Shown: positions 43,364 through 55,630, counted from the first letter of the stretch. The stretch: DNA of 64,000 bases from Delphinus delphis (GCF_949987515.2 NC_082699.1:74992281-75056280); one strand, 5' to 3'. Notes: generated by a model not told the origin, from the sequence alone. Numbers and translations: made by a program.

Positions 43364-43980
43364 GCTTTAAACCATTTAAAACACTTAAGAGCATCAAAAA
43401 ATCGACACCATAGTAAAAAATTATGAGAAAAAACAATCTTAAAAAGCCAGAGCTCAGAATTGTAAGTAGAATGCATAACTGAATTTTGACCCAATATGTA
43501 TTTTTGCCAATTACCACAAAATTGATCATTAACATGACAGTTTCACAGGCAAAGAGTGTAGTCTTAATGCAGGTGTCATTGTCAAGTTGGTAATTAATTA
43601 AGGTTGAGCAACTTTAACACATTATGTTGAGACAACAAAAGGCTACACATTCAAAATAATGGTGAATCAGAATTACATCTGCCCCCTGTTCCCACTTACA
43701 ACGCCCAGAATAGACTTCAGGGATAATTACTGACTAGGAGTCAAACAAAGCTGCATAGGGAATGGAAGGGAGAAACCCTTGCCTCTGAGAGACTATAATT
43801 CTAGCCAAATTCTCCTATGGATTTGCACCTCATATTAACACAGGCTGGTCCTTATTGTGTTTAACCCACATTTTCAATAGAGTGCTTGCTCACTGTGTCT
43901 CTTCTATAACTGTTAGATGAAAACTCACACCCTCTGTGAAGAAAGGCTCTTCCATTCTACATTTCAGAGTCCCTGCCAAC
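43364..43980. other. unassigned non-coding DNA
   Basis: No recognised repeat or gene. Confidence 0.4.
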
Positions 43981-43984
43981 ATGT

Positions 43985-44505
43985 AAAAAAAATTAATCAG
44001 TACACACTAGACACATTTTCTTTTAATTTAATAACTGCACAGGAAAACAAAGAACTATGAGGAAGAAATAACAGAAAATACAGATCCGCAAAATTTCTGA
44101 TATTGGAGTTGTTTAGACAAAGACTATAAAATAACTATGTTTAGTATGCTTGAAAAATATATGCAAGTGATAGGCAACTATAAAAGTACCTAGCAGATTT
44201 TAAAGATATCATTTAGAAACTTTAGAAATGATAAATTCACTAACCAAATTTAAAAACTCAATTAAGTAAGTCGGACAACATATCAGGCAAAGCTGAATGG
44301 AGAAATAGTGACCTGGGAGATAGATCTGAAAAAATTATTTCAGAATTCAGGATAGAGATAAAAGAGAAAAAATATAAAAGTTTGAGACAGGGAGGTTACA
44401 GAATAAAATGTCTAACCACATATAACTGAAGTATCCACCAAAGAGAAAGAGGGTAGGTAATGAAGTGATAATGGCTTAGAATTTTTCAGAACGAATGACA
44501 GACCT
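43985..44505 (+). repeat. ancient L1 LINE, ORF1 segment, sense
   Basis: 'ttagacaaagactataaaat', 'aactatgtttagtatgcttg', 'aaaagtacctagcagatttt', 'gtgacctgggagatagatct' and 'gataatggcttagaattttt' correspond to old mammalian L1 ORF1 (coiled coil and following region). Heavily decayed, no open frame. Confidence 0.75.
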
Positions 44506-45210
44506 CTTTTAAAAGAAGCATAAGGCAAGGGTAACAAAATCAAAAATAAACAAATGGGACTACATCAAACTAAAACACTTTTGCACAGTGAAGGTAACTA
44601 TCAACAAAACAAAAAGGCAGCCTACTGAATGGGAGAAGATATTTGCAGATGACATCTCTGATAAGGGGCTAATATCCAAAATACATACAGAAGTCATACA
44701 ACTGAATTAAAAAAAATCTGATTAAAGAATGGTCAGAGGACCTGAAAAGACATTTTTCCAGAGAAGACATACAGATGGACTACAGACACATGAAAAGATG
44801 CTCAACATCACTTATCATCAGAGAAATGCAAATCAAAACCACAATGGAATACCACCTCTCACCTGTCAGAATGGCTGTCATCAAAAAGACCACAAACAAC
44901 AAGTGCTGGTGAGGATGCAGAGAAAAGGGAACTCTCATGCACTGTTGGTGGGGATGTAAATGAGTGCAGCGACTACTGAAAGCAGTGTGGAAGTGCCTCA
45001 AAAAATTAAAAATAGAACTGCCATATGGTTCAGTAATTTCACTTCTAGGTATTTACCCAAAGAAAACAAAAACACTAATTTGAAAAGATAGATGCACACC
45101 AATGTTTATTGTAGCGTTATTTACAATAGCTAACATATGGAAGCAACCTTTGTCCACTGACGGATGGACAAAGGTGTGGTTTATATATACAAGGGAATAT
45201 TAGTGAAATG
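44506..45210 (+). repeat. ancient L1 LINE, ORF2 3' segment, sense
   Basis: 'caaatgggactacatcaaac', 'ctactgaatgggagaagata', 'gataaggggctaatatccaa', 'tgcaaatcaaaaccacaatg', 'gatgcagagaaaagggaact', 'ctaggtatttacccaaagaa' and 'atttacaatagctaacatat'. It follows directly on L1 ORF1 text in the same orientation, with the whole middle of the element missing. L1M-like. Confidence 0.88.
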
Positions 45211-45755
45211 GAATTCTAAAGAATATGTTTGGGGAGGAAGTTTCAGGTGGGATATTAGATTACAGGAAAAAATGAAGAACAGAGAATGTTGTAAATATGT
45301 GGCTAAAACTCCATGAACAAGGGACTCATGCCGTGGAGAGTTTAAAGAATATAAGTCTGCTTATGGGTCTGGAGGCCAAGAAGGTGTCGTGTGTCTTGAA
45401 GAGGGTGATCATTGACCTCTTACAAGGTACCTCAAAGCATTACAAAGTTGTTAATGAGATTTGCAGCTTTGGGGTGTTCAGATTCATTGAAATATCCTCC
45501 TTTTCCCAATTAATGCCCTAAAATCCACAAAAGAAATTTTCACTTTAGTTCTGAACCCTGTGTTTGGCAGACACTGTGGGTATCCTGCCCAAATTCTCTT
45601 GAGATATAACACTAGGCTGCTAATTAGCAGTCTTCCAACTAACAGCAGCTGCATCCTTTTGCGAGAACTTTCTCTAGTGTCAGGAATCCACTCTATTCCT
45701 GCCATAAATGTGGAGAATGAAACTCCCTGAATCCCTGGTGGTCATCAGCTGATGA
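45211..45755. other. unassigned non-coding DNA
   Basis: No recognised repeat or gene. Part of it may belong to the LTR-like repeat that follows. Confidence 0.4.
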
Positions 45756-45759
45756 CTGA

Positions 45760-46065
45760 CTAATGTTGATCTGTGAACACACCTGACCGTTAGTTGTGGG
45801 AGGGTTAACCTCGCATTGCATGTTCTACACTTATTCCCAGAATTTCTCAGCAAGCTTAAGCTCCAGGTGCCCACAGCAGTAACTTGCCTGGTAACACATT
45901 CTTTACTGGCTGCTTTTCCTTCCCTGTCTCATTTCCCCATTCCCCTGCTGGTGTGTCTCATTTCCCCATTCCCCTGCTGGTGTTTCCTGAAATCACCACC
46001 CAAACAAACTACTTTGTACTGGTCTCTGTTTAGCATTTGCTCTAGGAATACATAACGTATCACAG
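45760..46065 (+). repeat. LTR-like ancient repeat with a 29-bp tandem duplication
   Basis: 'gtgcccacagcagtaacttg', 'cctggtaacacattctttac', 'tggctgcttttccttccctg' and 'cacccaaacaaactactttg' match a common mammalian repeat (cctggcaacacaccct...actggctgcctttccctccctg...cccaaataaactact). I cannot fix its family. A 29-base unit is perfectly doubled at 45925-45953 and 45954-45982. Confidence 0.55.
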
Positions 46066-47255
46066 GATCCAACTCTAAGAGACATCGACTCTATTAGGAG
46101 AGTCTATTAGGACATTCATAGAAACTCTCTGGATCTCTAACAATGCCTTGAGGAAAGATGTTGAAGCCTTAAGTTTGTTGTTTACTTTTTGTGAACTTCT
46201 AGGGTGATGTGGGTTAGAAGCCCACCACACAGACTTTATAGCCCTTTTTTTTTTCTTACTGTTGTATTTCAACAGTAGCCTCGTGTCCCAAAGGCTTATC
46301 TGCAGTAGGCATTTCATCCCAAGTAAGTAAAGGTGACAATTTAGGTTATCCTCTTACTCATGGATACCAGTATCCTATTACCTATTGGCATGAGTGTATT
46401 ATTTCATGTTTAACTAAGACAAATAGCCTATCACAGATTCCCATATAAGAAAGTATGTTTCAGAGGACAAATTTCTGTACTAAATATTCCATGCATCAAG
46501 ACATATTGGAAAAGAGAAAGCACTTGAGGTGTTTCAAAAAGGACATAATTTAAATTAATGGAAATAGAGGCTTATAACAACTTTAAAAGGGCTGGATTAG
46601 TGAGCATTGGAGAGCTGCTTTTCAGAGATGAGGAAGTCATAAATAGCAGAAATTGAAAGACACCACTGCCGATTTCCTCAATGGCACAGCACACACAGAG
46701 GGGTGATTTGTAAGAAGTTGCCTGAAAACCCCTTTCGCAAAACCTCATGTTTTGCATCTGCCAAAAACCATATACCTGCCCTCCGCATAACTGGCTCCAT
46801 CACCCTGCCAGCGCAGTGATGGTGTCTGCCTCTTGTATGTCTTCCAAAGCTATTGGAGTGCCTCCAGATGGTGGAATTTAAACCGAAACCTTGCTCATAA
46901 ATGAGCCAGAAAATGTGGTTTAAGGCTTCCAGCTCCAGCCCAAATAAGGGAGGCAGAGAGGGGATGGAAATGAGAAAAGAGGCCCACAGACCATCTATGA
47001 CAACAAAATTATGGTATAAAATGATAGTATTTGTAAATTTAAAATAAATAAAATGGAGCTAGATAATATAACCATATTTATATAAGTCTGAAGGGGTATG
47101 AAAAAGTGTCCTGAAGTTTATGTGGTTTGGGGAGCGTGTAATTATAACAAATCATGCACATTGTAATTTCTTAGACAATGCTGAAATGCTCAAAACAGAG
47201 CATGTAACTTAAACGCTACTAGAGGGAAAAGTGGAATGATAGGGAAAAGGTCAAT
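46066..47255. other. unassigned non-coding DNA
   Basis: No gene and no recognised repeat. A T run lies at about 46243-46253. Confidence 0.45.
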
Positions 47256-47259
47256 ACAA

Positions 47260-47500
47260 AGGAGGAAGGAGAGAAAAGAATCATGGAACATATAAGACAA
47301 ATAGGAAGTACCAAAGAAGTTAACAAATTGAAATTGAAATATATACATAATCATTTTACATCTAAGAGGATTAAATGCTACATTCAAAAATACGAAGATT
47401 GCCAAGTTAGCACAAGAACGAAAACCTCAAAAATGAAATTCAATTGCATGTCTTTTAGAAAAGACATCTAAAATATAAACATAGAAAAAAAATGAAATGA
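47260..47500 (+). repeat. ancient L1 LINE, ORF2 endonuclease fragment, sense
   Basis: 'catctaagaggattaaatgc', 'tacattcaaaaatacgaaga' and 'aaaacctcaaaaatgaaatt' followed by 'gaaaagacatctaaaatata' resemble L1 endonuclease text (aatgggttaaatgccccaattaaaagatacagattg...). Strongly decayed. Confidence 0.5.
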
Positions 47501-49330
47501 TGGAAAAATCTATTGGTATTTTGTGCTAATACTGCCCCACACAATGAAAACGATGATTTTGATTATTATGCCGGAGCTAAATAGCTCAGGTTCGCTTCTT
47601 TATTCAAAAAAGAAGTAAGTGTAGGCAAAATGCTCTTGGACAGCTGATGGCAGCTTTATTTTGCTCCTCCACTTCCCAGAAGGTCACATTTGCATAATAG
47701 TTCAGATTGCCTGTTCATCCAATAAAGGACGATTTTAGGGCAGGTGGATTTCCACATACTTGATACAGAAACTCTGAGAACATCTTAGAAAAATGTTACC
47801 TAGGCAGATTTATTTAGCCACTACAAAACTGCAACACTGTTTATTACTTACTCTATAATGGGTGCATCATATGATTGGTAATTCCTGGAGCTAGTGTAAT
47901 AGGATCACTTTAGTAGCTGCTTCCTGCCTGCCACAAAGCATAGAGACAAAGAGCATAAAAGACAATTAAAATGGGGTCACGTGTATTTAGATTCTTTGAT
48001 TAATATCATCAGAGAGCCATGGTTAATGACATACCCTCTATGACTTTGTTTCTGTAAATGAAGGTCAGGTTAAACCCGGAATGTATGTCATGTATATGGT
48101 ATAAAGGGAGATTGGGGGCATTTTTCTCTCTTTGTCTTGATGGAACTAAAATCAATCTAATTGTTGGGATCAGAATATTAAATTGATAGAACAGAGACTT
48201 GTGGTTTCATAAGGGCATCAGTATTTTCATTTGAAGTTTTTATATTAACTTTGTTATGTTATCATAAAATGAGCAAAGACTGAGTGAGAAGGGTATATGT
48301 GTGAGGGGATATGTGGTCCTTTAGTCAATCAACAAAATTACATTAAGCAGCTATTGCTTTCCAGTCCTGAGCTACATGCAGAAACACTAAGAACTTGGCT
48401 TATGGTGGCGTCACTCTGCATTTCCCATTCCCCTTTCTTAACAAAACTCGAATGCCATCCAGATATCTATCATTCTTTACTGTAGCCTGTGTGACAGGAT
48501 TTGAACCAAGCTCCAGGATGAGTCTCCTTGTTATAATAAGCTCCCTTACATCGTAATTTGGGCCAAATAGATGAGAGACTTTTTGGAGGTCTATGAGTAA
48601 GTTCTCACTTTTCTAAAACAGCATCCCTTATTCTCCCACTGTTTACAAGGAGCAACGTAACCCACATTTACAACTGGCAGCAAAAATATTATGCGAGTGA
48701 CCTTATAAGTTATCATTTGTCAAACCAGGACACTACTGAGAGTGAAAGGGAGAGCTATTAATGATTAGCCTGGGTAAAAGGCACAAACTAGCTTTTCCCA
48801 GAAAACCAGAAGAACATGTCACCCTATTATGATGCTAGAAACCAGCCTTAGGAGGAAAACAAGGCAGCGTATCAAGGCAGCACATCACAGATAGAGAAAG
48901 CAGCTAGGATCATGGCTGTGTTTAGTGTACTACTTAGACTTCCTGCTGTCAGTGAATCAAATTGCTTTACTGGTTGGGCTTCTTTGAGTCAAGTCTAGGT
49001 GACTTGGAATTGAGAGCACCTTAGGTCATACATTCAGTAGCATTTTTATTTGTGTATTTGTTTATTTTAAACACATGGAAGGTATAAAAACTATTCTGGG
49101 ATCAAGAGATGTAACTAAAGCAACAGCAGGGAAGAAGTAGGTCCAAGAATTTATAACTTAATCTGACTTCAGAGATAAGTACAGGAAATAATCTGGATTA
49201 GCATGTGGTTGAACACAAGTTTCTGCTGAGAGGCCCGTTGTGTAATTGGTGGTTTTTATTCTAGCGGCAGCTTAAAAGCACACTCCTCCCTCTCACAAAG
49301 GGGTAAGATCCTGTGTCAAGGACCTGGAAA
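47501..49330. other. unassigned non-coding DNA
   Basis: About 1.8 kb without a gene. A weak reverse L2 end lies at about 48317-48390 ('caatcaacaaaattacatta'). Nothing else recognised. Confidence 0.45.
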
Positions 49331-49334
49331 TTTA

Positions 49335-49425
49335 TTTCTATTTCCTGCCGTTACAGTAAAGCTGAGGGGCTTTGGACAAGCTCTGCTTTCCTTCTGTGCC
49401 TGAGATTCCTTAGAACGGAAACCTC
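49335..49425 (+). repeat. possible MIR SINE fragment, sense
   Basis: 'gggctttggacaagctctgc' and 'ctgtgcctgagattccttag' recall the MIR core. Short and uncertain. Confidence 0.5.
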
Positions 49426-49533
49426 TTTTTTTTTTTTTGGTTTATCTTTCTACCTTGCATCTGGGAGGAACCATGTCTTGTGTCTTCCAAACAATCTACT
49501 CTAATGCATAAGTATATTTTAAATTGGAAAAAA

Positions 49534-49588
49534 ACACATACACACACATGCACACACGTGCACACACACACACACACACACACACACC
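49534..49588 (+). repeat. (CA)n microsatellite, interrupted
   Basis: CA repeats over about 55 bases with 'tg' interruptions. The pure run is at 49561-49587. Confidence 0.95.
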
Positions 49589-49589
49589 C

Positions 49590-50060
49590 CTCCCCATACC
49601 TCTGTGAGATGGCCTGACCTTTTTTCCCCAAAGTGCTTTAATAGCCATTGCCTTCTTTAACTATTATAATGATCAAATCCACCTCCCTTTGGGTATGGAA
49701 AGAGGGTGGAAGGAGTGGTTCGGGATTTGGAATTGTGTGACTGTCATCTGAGCTGGTGGGTTTGCCTGTATTTGGGGAGTTCAGAGAGAGAGAGTGCTGT
49801 AGAGCCAGTGAGAAAGTAAGTTACATGAGACCCAGTAGTGCTCATGCAGGTTACCAAGACTGAGGGACCAGAAACAAAGCTATAGTCTCTGACGTCAGGA
49901 ATACCAAATGATTTATTTCCGGAGAGATGTGGTATGTGATATATATTTTATTGGATGGAGTACTTACGGCAGCCATGGCATGAACGTGGTTGAAATGCTG
50001 ACATGTAAAAGACCAGGCAGGAAAAAGATGGGTCACAGATGTTTCCATAAGAGAAGAAGA
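49590..50060. other. unassigned non-coding DNA
   Basis: No recognised repeat or gene. Confidence 0.4.
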
Positions 50061-50064
50061 AGAG

Positions 50065-50150
50065 GGACTGTCACCATCCTTCAGAGAGAGAAAATGTCTC
50101 AGAGGGGGGAGCAGCCTGCCCAAGGTCATATAACCATTACTTGGAAGAAT
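50065..50150 (-). repeat. MIR SINE fragment, antisense
   Basis: 'tcagagagagaaaatgtctc' and 'gcagcctgcccaaggtcata' match reverse MIR. Confidence 0.6.
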
Positions 50151-52155
50151 CACATACACTCACACTCTTCACAAATGCCAAGTCTTGTTCTTTTCTTAGG
50201 TTTCAACTGTCCCTTCCCTTTCCATAAAATATGTTCACCAGCCAGCCAGATTGATCTCCCACTAAGAAAGGAAAAATCAGCAATGTTGCCCTGGAGTAAT
50301 GAGCATTAGCAATTAGAATATTATCCAAGCAGGTCATAAAAAATAACTGCTGAGGCATTAAGAGGCAGAAGTATTATCATTAAAGAAGACGACCAAGCAG
50401 TGGCCTGTAAAAATCTCCAATCACCCAAAACTGCAGTCCTCTAGTACCTGGCCTTATAATGAGTCACAAGATTTTATCTCTGAAACTGTGTCTTGGAAGA
50501 AGAGTTATTGAGGACTTTCTCCACCATTAAATCCATTGGCTATTTGAAGAGATTAGTTCCTCCATAGATTTAGCCTATCTGACCTAGATAGCATGCATTT
50601 TATTAATAAATGAAAATGAGACAGGCAATTTTGCAAATGGTCTTTGCTATAACTTTCATGGCATGTTCCTACAACACTTAGTGTGTCAATGCCTGTTATC
50701 TGTGTCTCAGTTTGGCATATTGCATTATTGTTAATATAATTGACAAGGTCGCTGTTGCTGTAAATTGCAAAAGGGATGAGATAAGTTGACATGGTCATTT
50801 ATTTTTGAACAGGACACCAATGTTTAATACAAAAATAGGCTTTAATATTTCATTCTTCTTCAATTAGGAAAATTTCTCAAATTAGGGTATGGTAAAAGTG
50901 GAATAATTTTATGGATGGAGAAAAAGAAAAAGAGAGTGGAAGATAAAATCTCTCTCCTCTAAGATGGTTAACACTTTTAATTGACATCCCTTACATATGT
51001 GGTTTCTTGGTGCCGGGTCAACACATAACTAATCACAGAAGATTGTTCACCATCTGTCCCTGCTTATCTTGGCCCCTCTCAGATGAATTATCTGAGGCTG
51101 TTCACCCCCAGGGCTGTCTTTTCCCGATAACTGAGCCAGACCACCAGGATCTGAGACTAGGAATCAAGCTTTCCTGCCACTGTCATGCTTCTCATGTACC
51201 CATGGTGAGTACCGGGGGCGTCACTGAGCCTACAGGGTCACAGCATTCAACAGTTATCCTGTTCTTGACCCTATGACCTTGGCTCCATCCATAGAAATAG
51301 GCTTCCGAATATAGTTTTTCTGGAGAGCTTTCAAGTTTTCCTCTGGAAATGTATCTCCCATAACCCAACTCACTAGAATGCCCCCACCTACGTCTGACGT
51401 CCATATCGTTGTCCATATGGGATAGAGTTTGTTTTTCATTCACCGAAGTCCTGCCACAGAGTGACTGCCCAGAAATTTGACAGGATTATTATGTAAATTG
51501 CAGAACGCCACCCCCCTGGATTCTCTCTCTTCCTGTCCCTATCAGATGGGCCCTCCTTACATACTAATATAAGGGTATTCATATAATTATCATGACACTC
51601 CAGTCAACATAAAACCATTCTCTAAAGTGGAAAGTACCAGCACAGTAAGGTACTATTATAATGTCAAAATAGTTGTTTATTTTTTCTCCATGACAAATAA
51701 TAGACATTTCTTAACATATTATAAGAATTAACTGAAAAATACATATAAAGTACGGATGATCACAGTCCTTAGAGTCAACATCATTAACATGCTTAAAATT
51801 TTAGTACAGTTAGATATACAGCACTACAGATTTTTAGTACAAGACATGATTCTGATCCATGAGGCATTTACCCTCCAATTAAATACATTTATGTGCAAAA
51901 ACAATCATTAACTATGTAAGAAAACTGAATCCACAAAATTGGTAATGTCATGCTCTATCTATCTGGAAACTGAATATCAGAATAAACTTGCAGAAAATGT
52001 TTTTCCCTGTAGTATGGTTAATTTCCCCCACACTGTTATCCAGTTTAACACAATTTTCTTTTGTTCCTCATCAGCTTGTGTTGTGGATTTTCCTACAATA
52101 TTTTTACTCAAGTCTTCCCTTGAAGCACTGGTTTTGGACAGTAGTTACATTCCTG
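50151..52155. other. unassigned non-coding DNA
   Basis: About 2 kb without a supported gene. 51000-51480 is richer in GC than its surroundings and has a donor-like 'catggtgagtacc' at about 51200, but I see no matching acceptor or protein family. No recognised repeat. Confidence 0.45.
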
Positions 52156-52159
52156 TTAT

Positions 52160-52270
52160 AAGGAGCATTAGGCTCTGTGAGATAGGAGACCAGGTCAGTT
52201 TCTTTTCTTTTCTATCAGTGCATACACAGTGCATTAAATAGTGACTAACTTAACAAATATGTATGAAAAG
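52160..52270 (+). repeat. possible L2 LINE 3' end, sense
   Basis: 'aggctctgtgagataggaga', 'ccaggtcagtttcttttctt' and 'gcatacacagtgcattaaat' loosely follow the L2 terminus. Confidence 0.5.
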
Positions 52271-53169
52271 AGTAGGAAATGAGGAAGGAAGGGAAAAGAA
52301 AGCTTTCTCATTGGTCCTCCTCTTGAAGCTCTGTTCTCAGCACACTGTAGTGACACATTGCCCTTGACTATTGCTGTGCACTCAAGAAACATTCCCAGAT
52401 AAGCATATTGACCTCTTTTCTACACTACCCTCGCCTTATACCCAACAGGGAATCTGTCTATTTTATTTGTCTCTAGTTGCTAATCCCTTACCTGAGATAT
52501 GACTTTCTCCTGTCTTCCCTGATCATCGTATTGAGGACTTGTCCGACTCTGTTTTCCTCCGTAGATGCTTTTTGGCTATATATTGATTCTTTAGTTTCCC
52601 ATCCAGGGAACAGTCCTGGCTTCATTCAGATACCAAGTTTTACCATTTGTGACCTGGGACTTGGAATAATACCCCAGCTCAAATTTGTCCAGGAAGGCAG
52701 TTGAGACACTGCCTAATATTTACCAACCTGTCCATTTCCTTTCATCTATATTAGTTAATAAGATAATTAGAGGCTTGGCTTATTGGTTCTCATGTAAAAT
52801 ATGGATTTCAAAATTTCAGGATAGTGCAGATTATAGCCACATTATTTTAATAGTTGTATTCCATATTTTAATCATTTCTCAGTGTTGGCTTTTAAGGCTT
52901 GTGTTAGATCTATATAAAAAACAAATATTTTGTACATGAAAATTGTGTGTGACAAAATTTCCCCCCAATTTAGGATTATCCTTTTAGGATATATTAATCA
53001 AAGTGGGTTTACTAAGGTAGAAGACATATGATTTTGAAAGGCTCTGTTGAAATATTTCCACATTTATTGCACCTTCATATACTATCATAGCAATGTATGA
53101 GGTTGCCAGCTCCATTCTCTGTTCCTGTGGGCACTGCCATTTTCCTTCTAAAATTTAGTCATTTGTGTC
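52271..53169. other. unassigned non-coding DNA
   Basis: No gene. 52960-53110 could be very old reverse L1 text but is not firm. Confidence 0.4.
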
Positions 53170-53608
53170 ATGGTATTGGGATGTGTGAAATTTAATAAAG
53201 GGACACCTCACTAAAACAGAGTCAGCGGGCCAGAAGGAGGCGCTCTCACACATGTACTGCTTAACATCTGTGCAGTTTCCCCAGGAAGAGGAGGACTTTG
53301 CATCTCCAGTGGGATGTGACTGCTTTACTGCCACGAGTGGGGAGAATAAAGGTTTTCTCCTTGCCTGGCAATAGTTCAGCCAATGAAAAGCCATTATACT
53401 TAAAATTGTCAGTTTCCTCCAGAGAACTGTTTATAACATCCCCTCACAAGTCTCCCTTCGCCTCTATAAAAAAGTTGTCTCTCTTGTTTTACATAACTTG
53501 CTCCTGGTTCGCCATAGTTGCATGTCCCAAATTGCAATTCTTTGCTGTTCCCAAATAAACCCATTTTGCTGGTAAAATAACTGGCTATATTATTATTTTA
53601 GACGAACA
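53170..53608 (+). repeat. endogenous-retrovirus solo LTR (ERV1-like), sense
   Basis: Order of LTR elements is visible: U3 text 'gggccagaaggaggcgctct', a CCAAT-like 'cagccaatgaaaagcc' at about 53376, a TATA-like 'cctctataaaaaag' at about 53461, 'gcaattctttgctgttccca', an AATAAA signal in 'ccaaataaaccc' at about 53551, and a CA end near 53608. No internal region is attached. The left edge is approximate and the target-site duplication is unproven ('ggta' on both sides at best). Confidence 0.78.
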
Positions 53609-53659
53609 GGTAATAAAAAGTCACTCTATAATCTGTTAGCTGGAGAAGAGAATCATTTG

Positions 53660-53830
53660 CCTCATTTATTTATCCAATAAATATTAGTGGGCGTTTGCAG
53701 CATGTTAATTATTGTTCTAAGTACTGAAGATACAGCAGAAACAAAACAACTCTGAACTGTGTTCTAATGGACCATATTCTATTAAAAAATAAAGAAGCAT
53801 ATTAGCATCTTTGAGTTTTGAAGTGTTCTA
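53660..53830 (-). repeat. L2 LINE 3' end, antisense
   Basis: 'tttatccaataaatattagt', 'aattattgttctaagtactg' and 'aagatacagcagaaacaaaa' match the reverse L2 terminus well. Confidence 0.8.
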
Positions 53831-54550
53831 AAAGAAAATTAAAATCCCTTAAGCTAATTAAATTCCAAACATACAAATAGAGATCCCATCTTATGTTGAG
53901 ATGAGTTTTTTTAAACCAGTTGGCTCAGAAGCCTGGACAATTGATGGTCATTATTTTAATGGCTTCTGCAAAGCCAGCTGCCTTTTCTGCATTCTTCGTT
54001 TTTTTTTTTTTTTTTAATCAAGGGCATCTGAGCTTAGCAATCAGACAGGTGGCCTCTTTACTACTTTATGAGAAGCACCAATGAAGAAAACAATGCAGCT
54101 AGTGGTGTATTTCTTGTACCAGCTAACTCATCCTAGGAAGCTCAAATTAGCCCAATGAGACAATTTGATAAATGTGAAAGATTTTCTTCCTGTAATGCAA
54201 TGTGTCAAACTTTAGAAACTCTTTTTTTTTTTTTTTTTTTTGCTAGCTCTTTAATTCAACCTTTTGTTTCCCAGGCCAAACCCAAGAGGAGGAAAAATAT
54301 CAAGTGGTAGAAAATATAGTGCAAATGGTAGCTAAAATAGTCTTTGGCTCTGCACACCCACAGAACCCTTTGTATCGAGGGAAGATTCTTAGGGTAGCCC
54401 TCACACACCTCGAGGTCTTCTACAGCCACCAAGTGGGCTACTTTATCTAATTGCTAATGACACCGGGTGCATAGTTCCTCCAATGGTTACTACCCTGATT
54501 GACCAGGCCAATGATGATAACTTCCATTAAAAGGAAATAAGAGAAAAAGT
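53831..54550. other. unassigned DNA with two T runs
   Basis: T runs at about 53999-54016 and 54222-54241 look like retroposon tails, but no SINE or LINE body is recognisable beside them. No gene. Confidence 0.45.
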
Positions 54551-54554
54551 ATCA

Positions 54555-55630
54555 AATCCCTACCAAATATGTATTGGTCAGGCACTTGGCTTGAACAATT
54601 TTGTGATATTTTATTTAACCCATAAAAACCCAGTAAATCAGCACTGCACTATTGTGTATGAGAAATATATATTTGTTCTTTGGGTATGGTTCCTGGCTCA
54701 CAGCTCTTAAAATCCTTGGAATTTCTTGTGATAAGAACAATAAACGTGTTTTTGTTATGTTAATGAGGTGACTTTTGGAAAGCCCTCAGGTAACCTAAGA
54801 ATGGGGAATGGGGTTGTTGGCCAAGAGAACCAACCCTGAGATTAGAGGGTTGGAATTTTCGGTCCCCTCCTCCATCCTCCCAAGAGGAGAGGGGCTAGAA
54901 ATTGACTTCAGTTTCTAATAGCCAATGATTTAATCAATAATGACTATGTAATGAAGCCTCCATAAACCCCCAAAAGGACAGGTTCAGAGAGCTTCCGGGT
55001 TGGTGAACATATGGAGGTGCTGGGAGAGTGTGCCTGGACGGGGCGCGGGAGCTCCTCCCCCTTCCCCATGCCTTGCCCTGTGCATCTCTTCCATCTGGCT
55101 GTTCCTGGGTTATATTCTTTTATAAGACACCAATGATCTGGTAAGTAAAATGCGTCTCTGTTCTGTGAGTCACTTTAGTAAATTAATCAAACCCAAGGAG
55201 GGGGTCCTGGGAATCTCTAATCTGTAGTTCGTTGATCAGAAGCACAGTTAACAACCTGGGTTTGCCACTGGCATCTGAAGTCGTGGAGTGGGACTAGGGG
55301 GCAGTCTTGTAGGACTGAGTCCTCGGCCTCTGGAAATCGATGCTATATCGTGTATGTAGTGCCAGAACTGAGGTGAACTGAGCTGAATTGTAGGGTGTCC
55401 AGATGGTGTTGGAGCATCACTTGCTGGAGGTGTGGGGAAACCCCTTGGCCACAACACACACGTTGGGATTGGAGATCAGAACACCCATTCAGGCACTGTT
55501 CTTCCCATTTTGTGAATAGGAAACTGAGGCTCCCAAAGGTAATTCACCCAAGGTAACCCCTAAGATAAGTAGTAGAGTCCAGAATGAAACCAGGGCTGCC
55601 TGACCCAAAGTTCATGCCTTTCAAGGTAGG
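54555..55630 (-). repeat. MIR SINE, antisense, split by a solo LTR
   Basis: Left part 54555-54644: 'tattggtcaggcacttggct', 'gatattttatttaacccata', 'aaaacccagtaaatca'. Right part 55492-55630: 'ctgttcttcccattttgtga', 'ataggaaactgaggctccca', 'ttcacccaaggtaacccc'. Joined at the LTR ends, the two halves give a continuous reverse MIR, which is independent proof of the LTR boundaries. Confidence 0.88.
54645..55491 (+). repeat. endogenous-retrovirus solo LTR, about 847 bp, sense
   Basis: Starts 'tgcactattgtgtatgagaa' and ends 'aacacccattca' (TG...CA), with 5-base flanks agcac (54640-54644) and ggcac (55492-55496), a target-site duplication with one mismatch. Inside are 'ttatgttaatgaggtgactt', 'tagccaatgatttaatcaat', 'aatgaagcctccataaaccc', 'gagagcttccgggttggtga', 'gttatattcttttataagac' and 'aacccaaggagggggtcctg', all recognised landmarks of a mammalian ERV LTR whose name I cannot fix. 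No internal viral genes are present. Confidence 0.88.

Noticed and set aside
44780..45001. Short minus-strand frame as a gene
   Set aside because: It is the complement of L1 ORF2; the same peptide pattern ('ISLMI.DVEH') appears antisense to the L1 at 21.7 kb.
51007..51276. Possible exon with donor-like 'catggtgagtacc'
   Set aside because: No acceptor, no family resemblance and the frame continues through the putative donor. Not enough to call.
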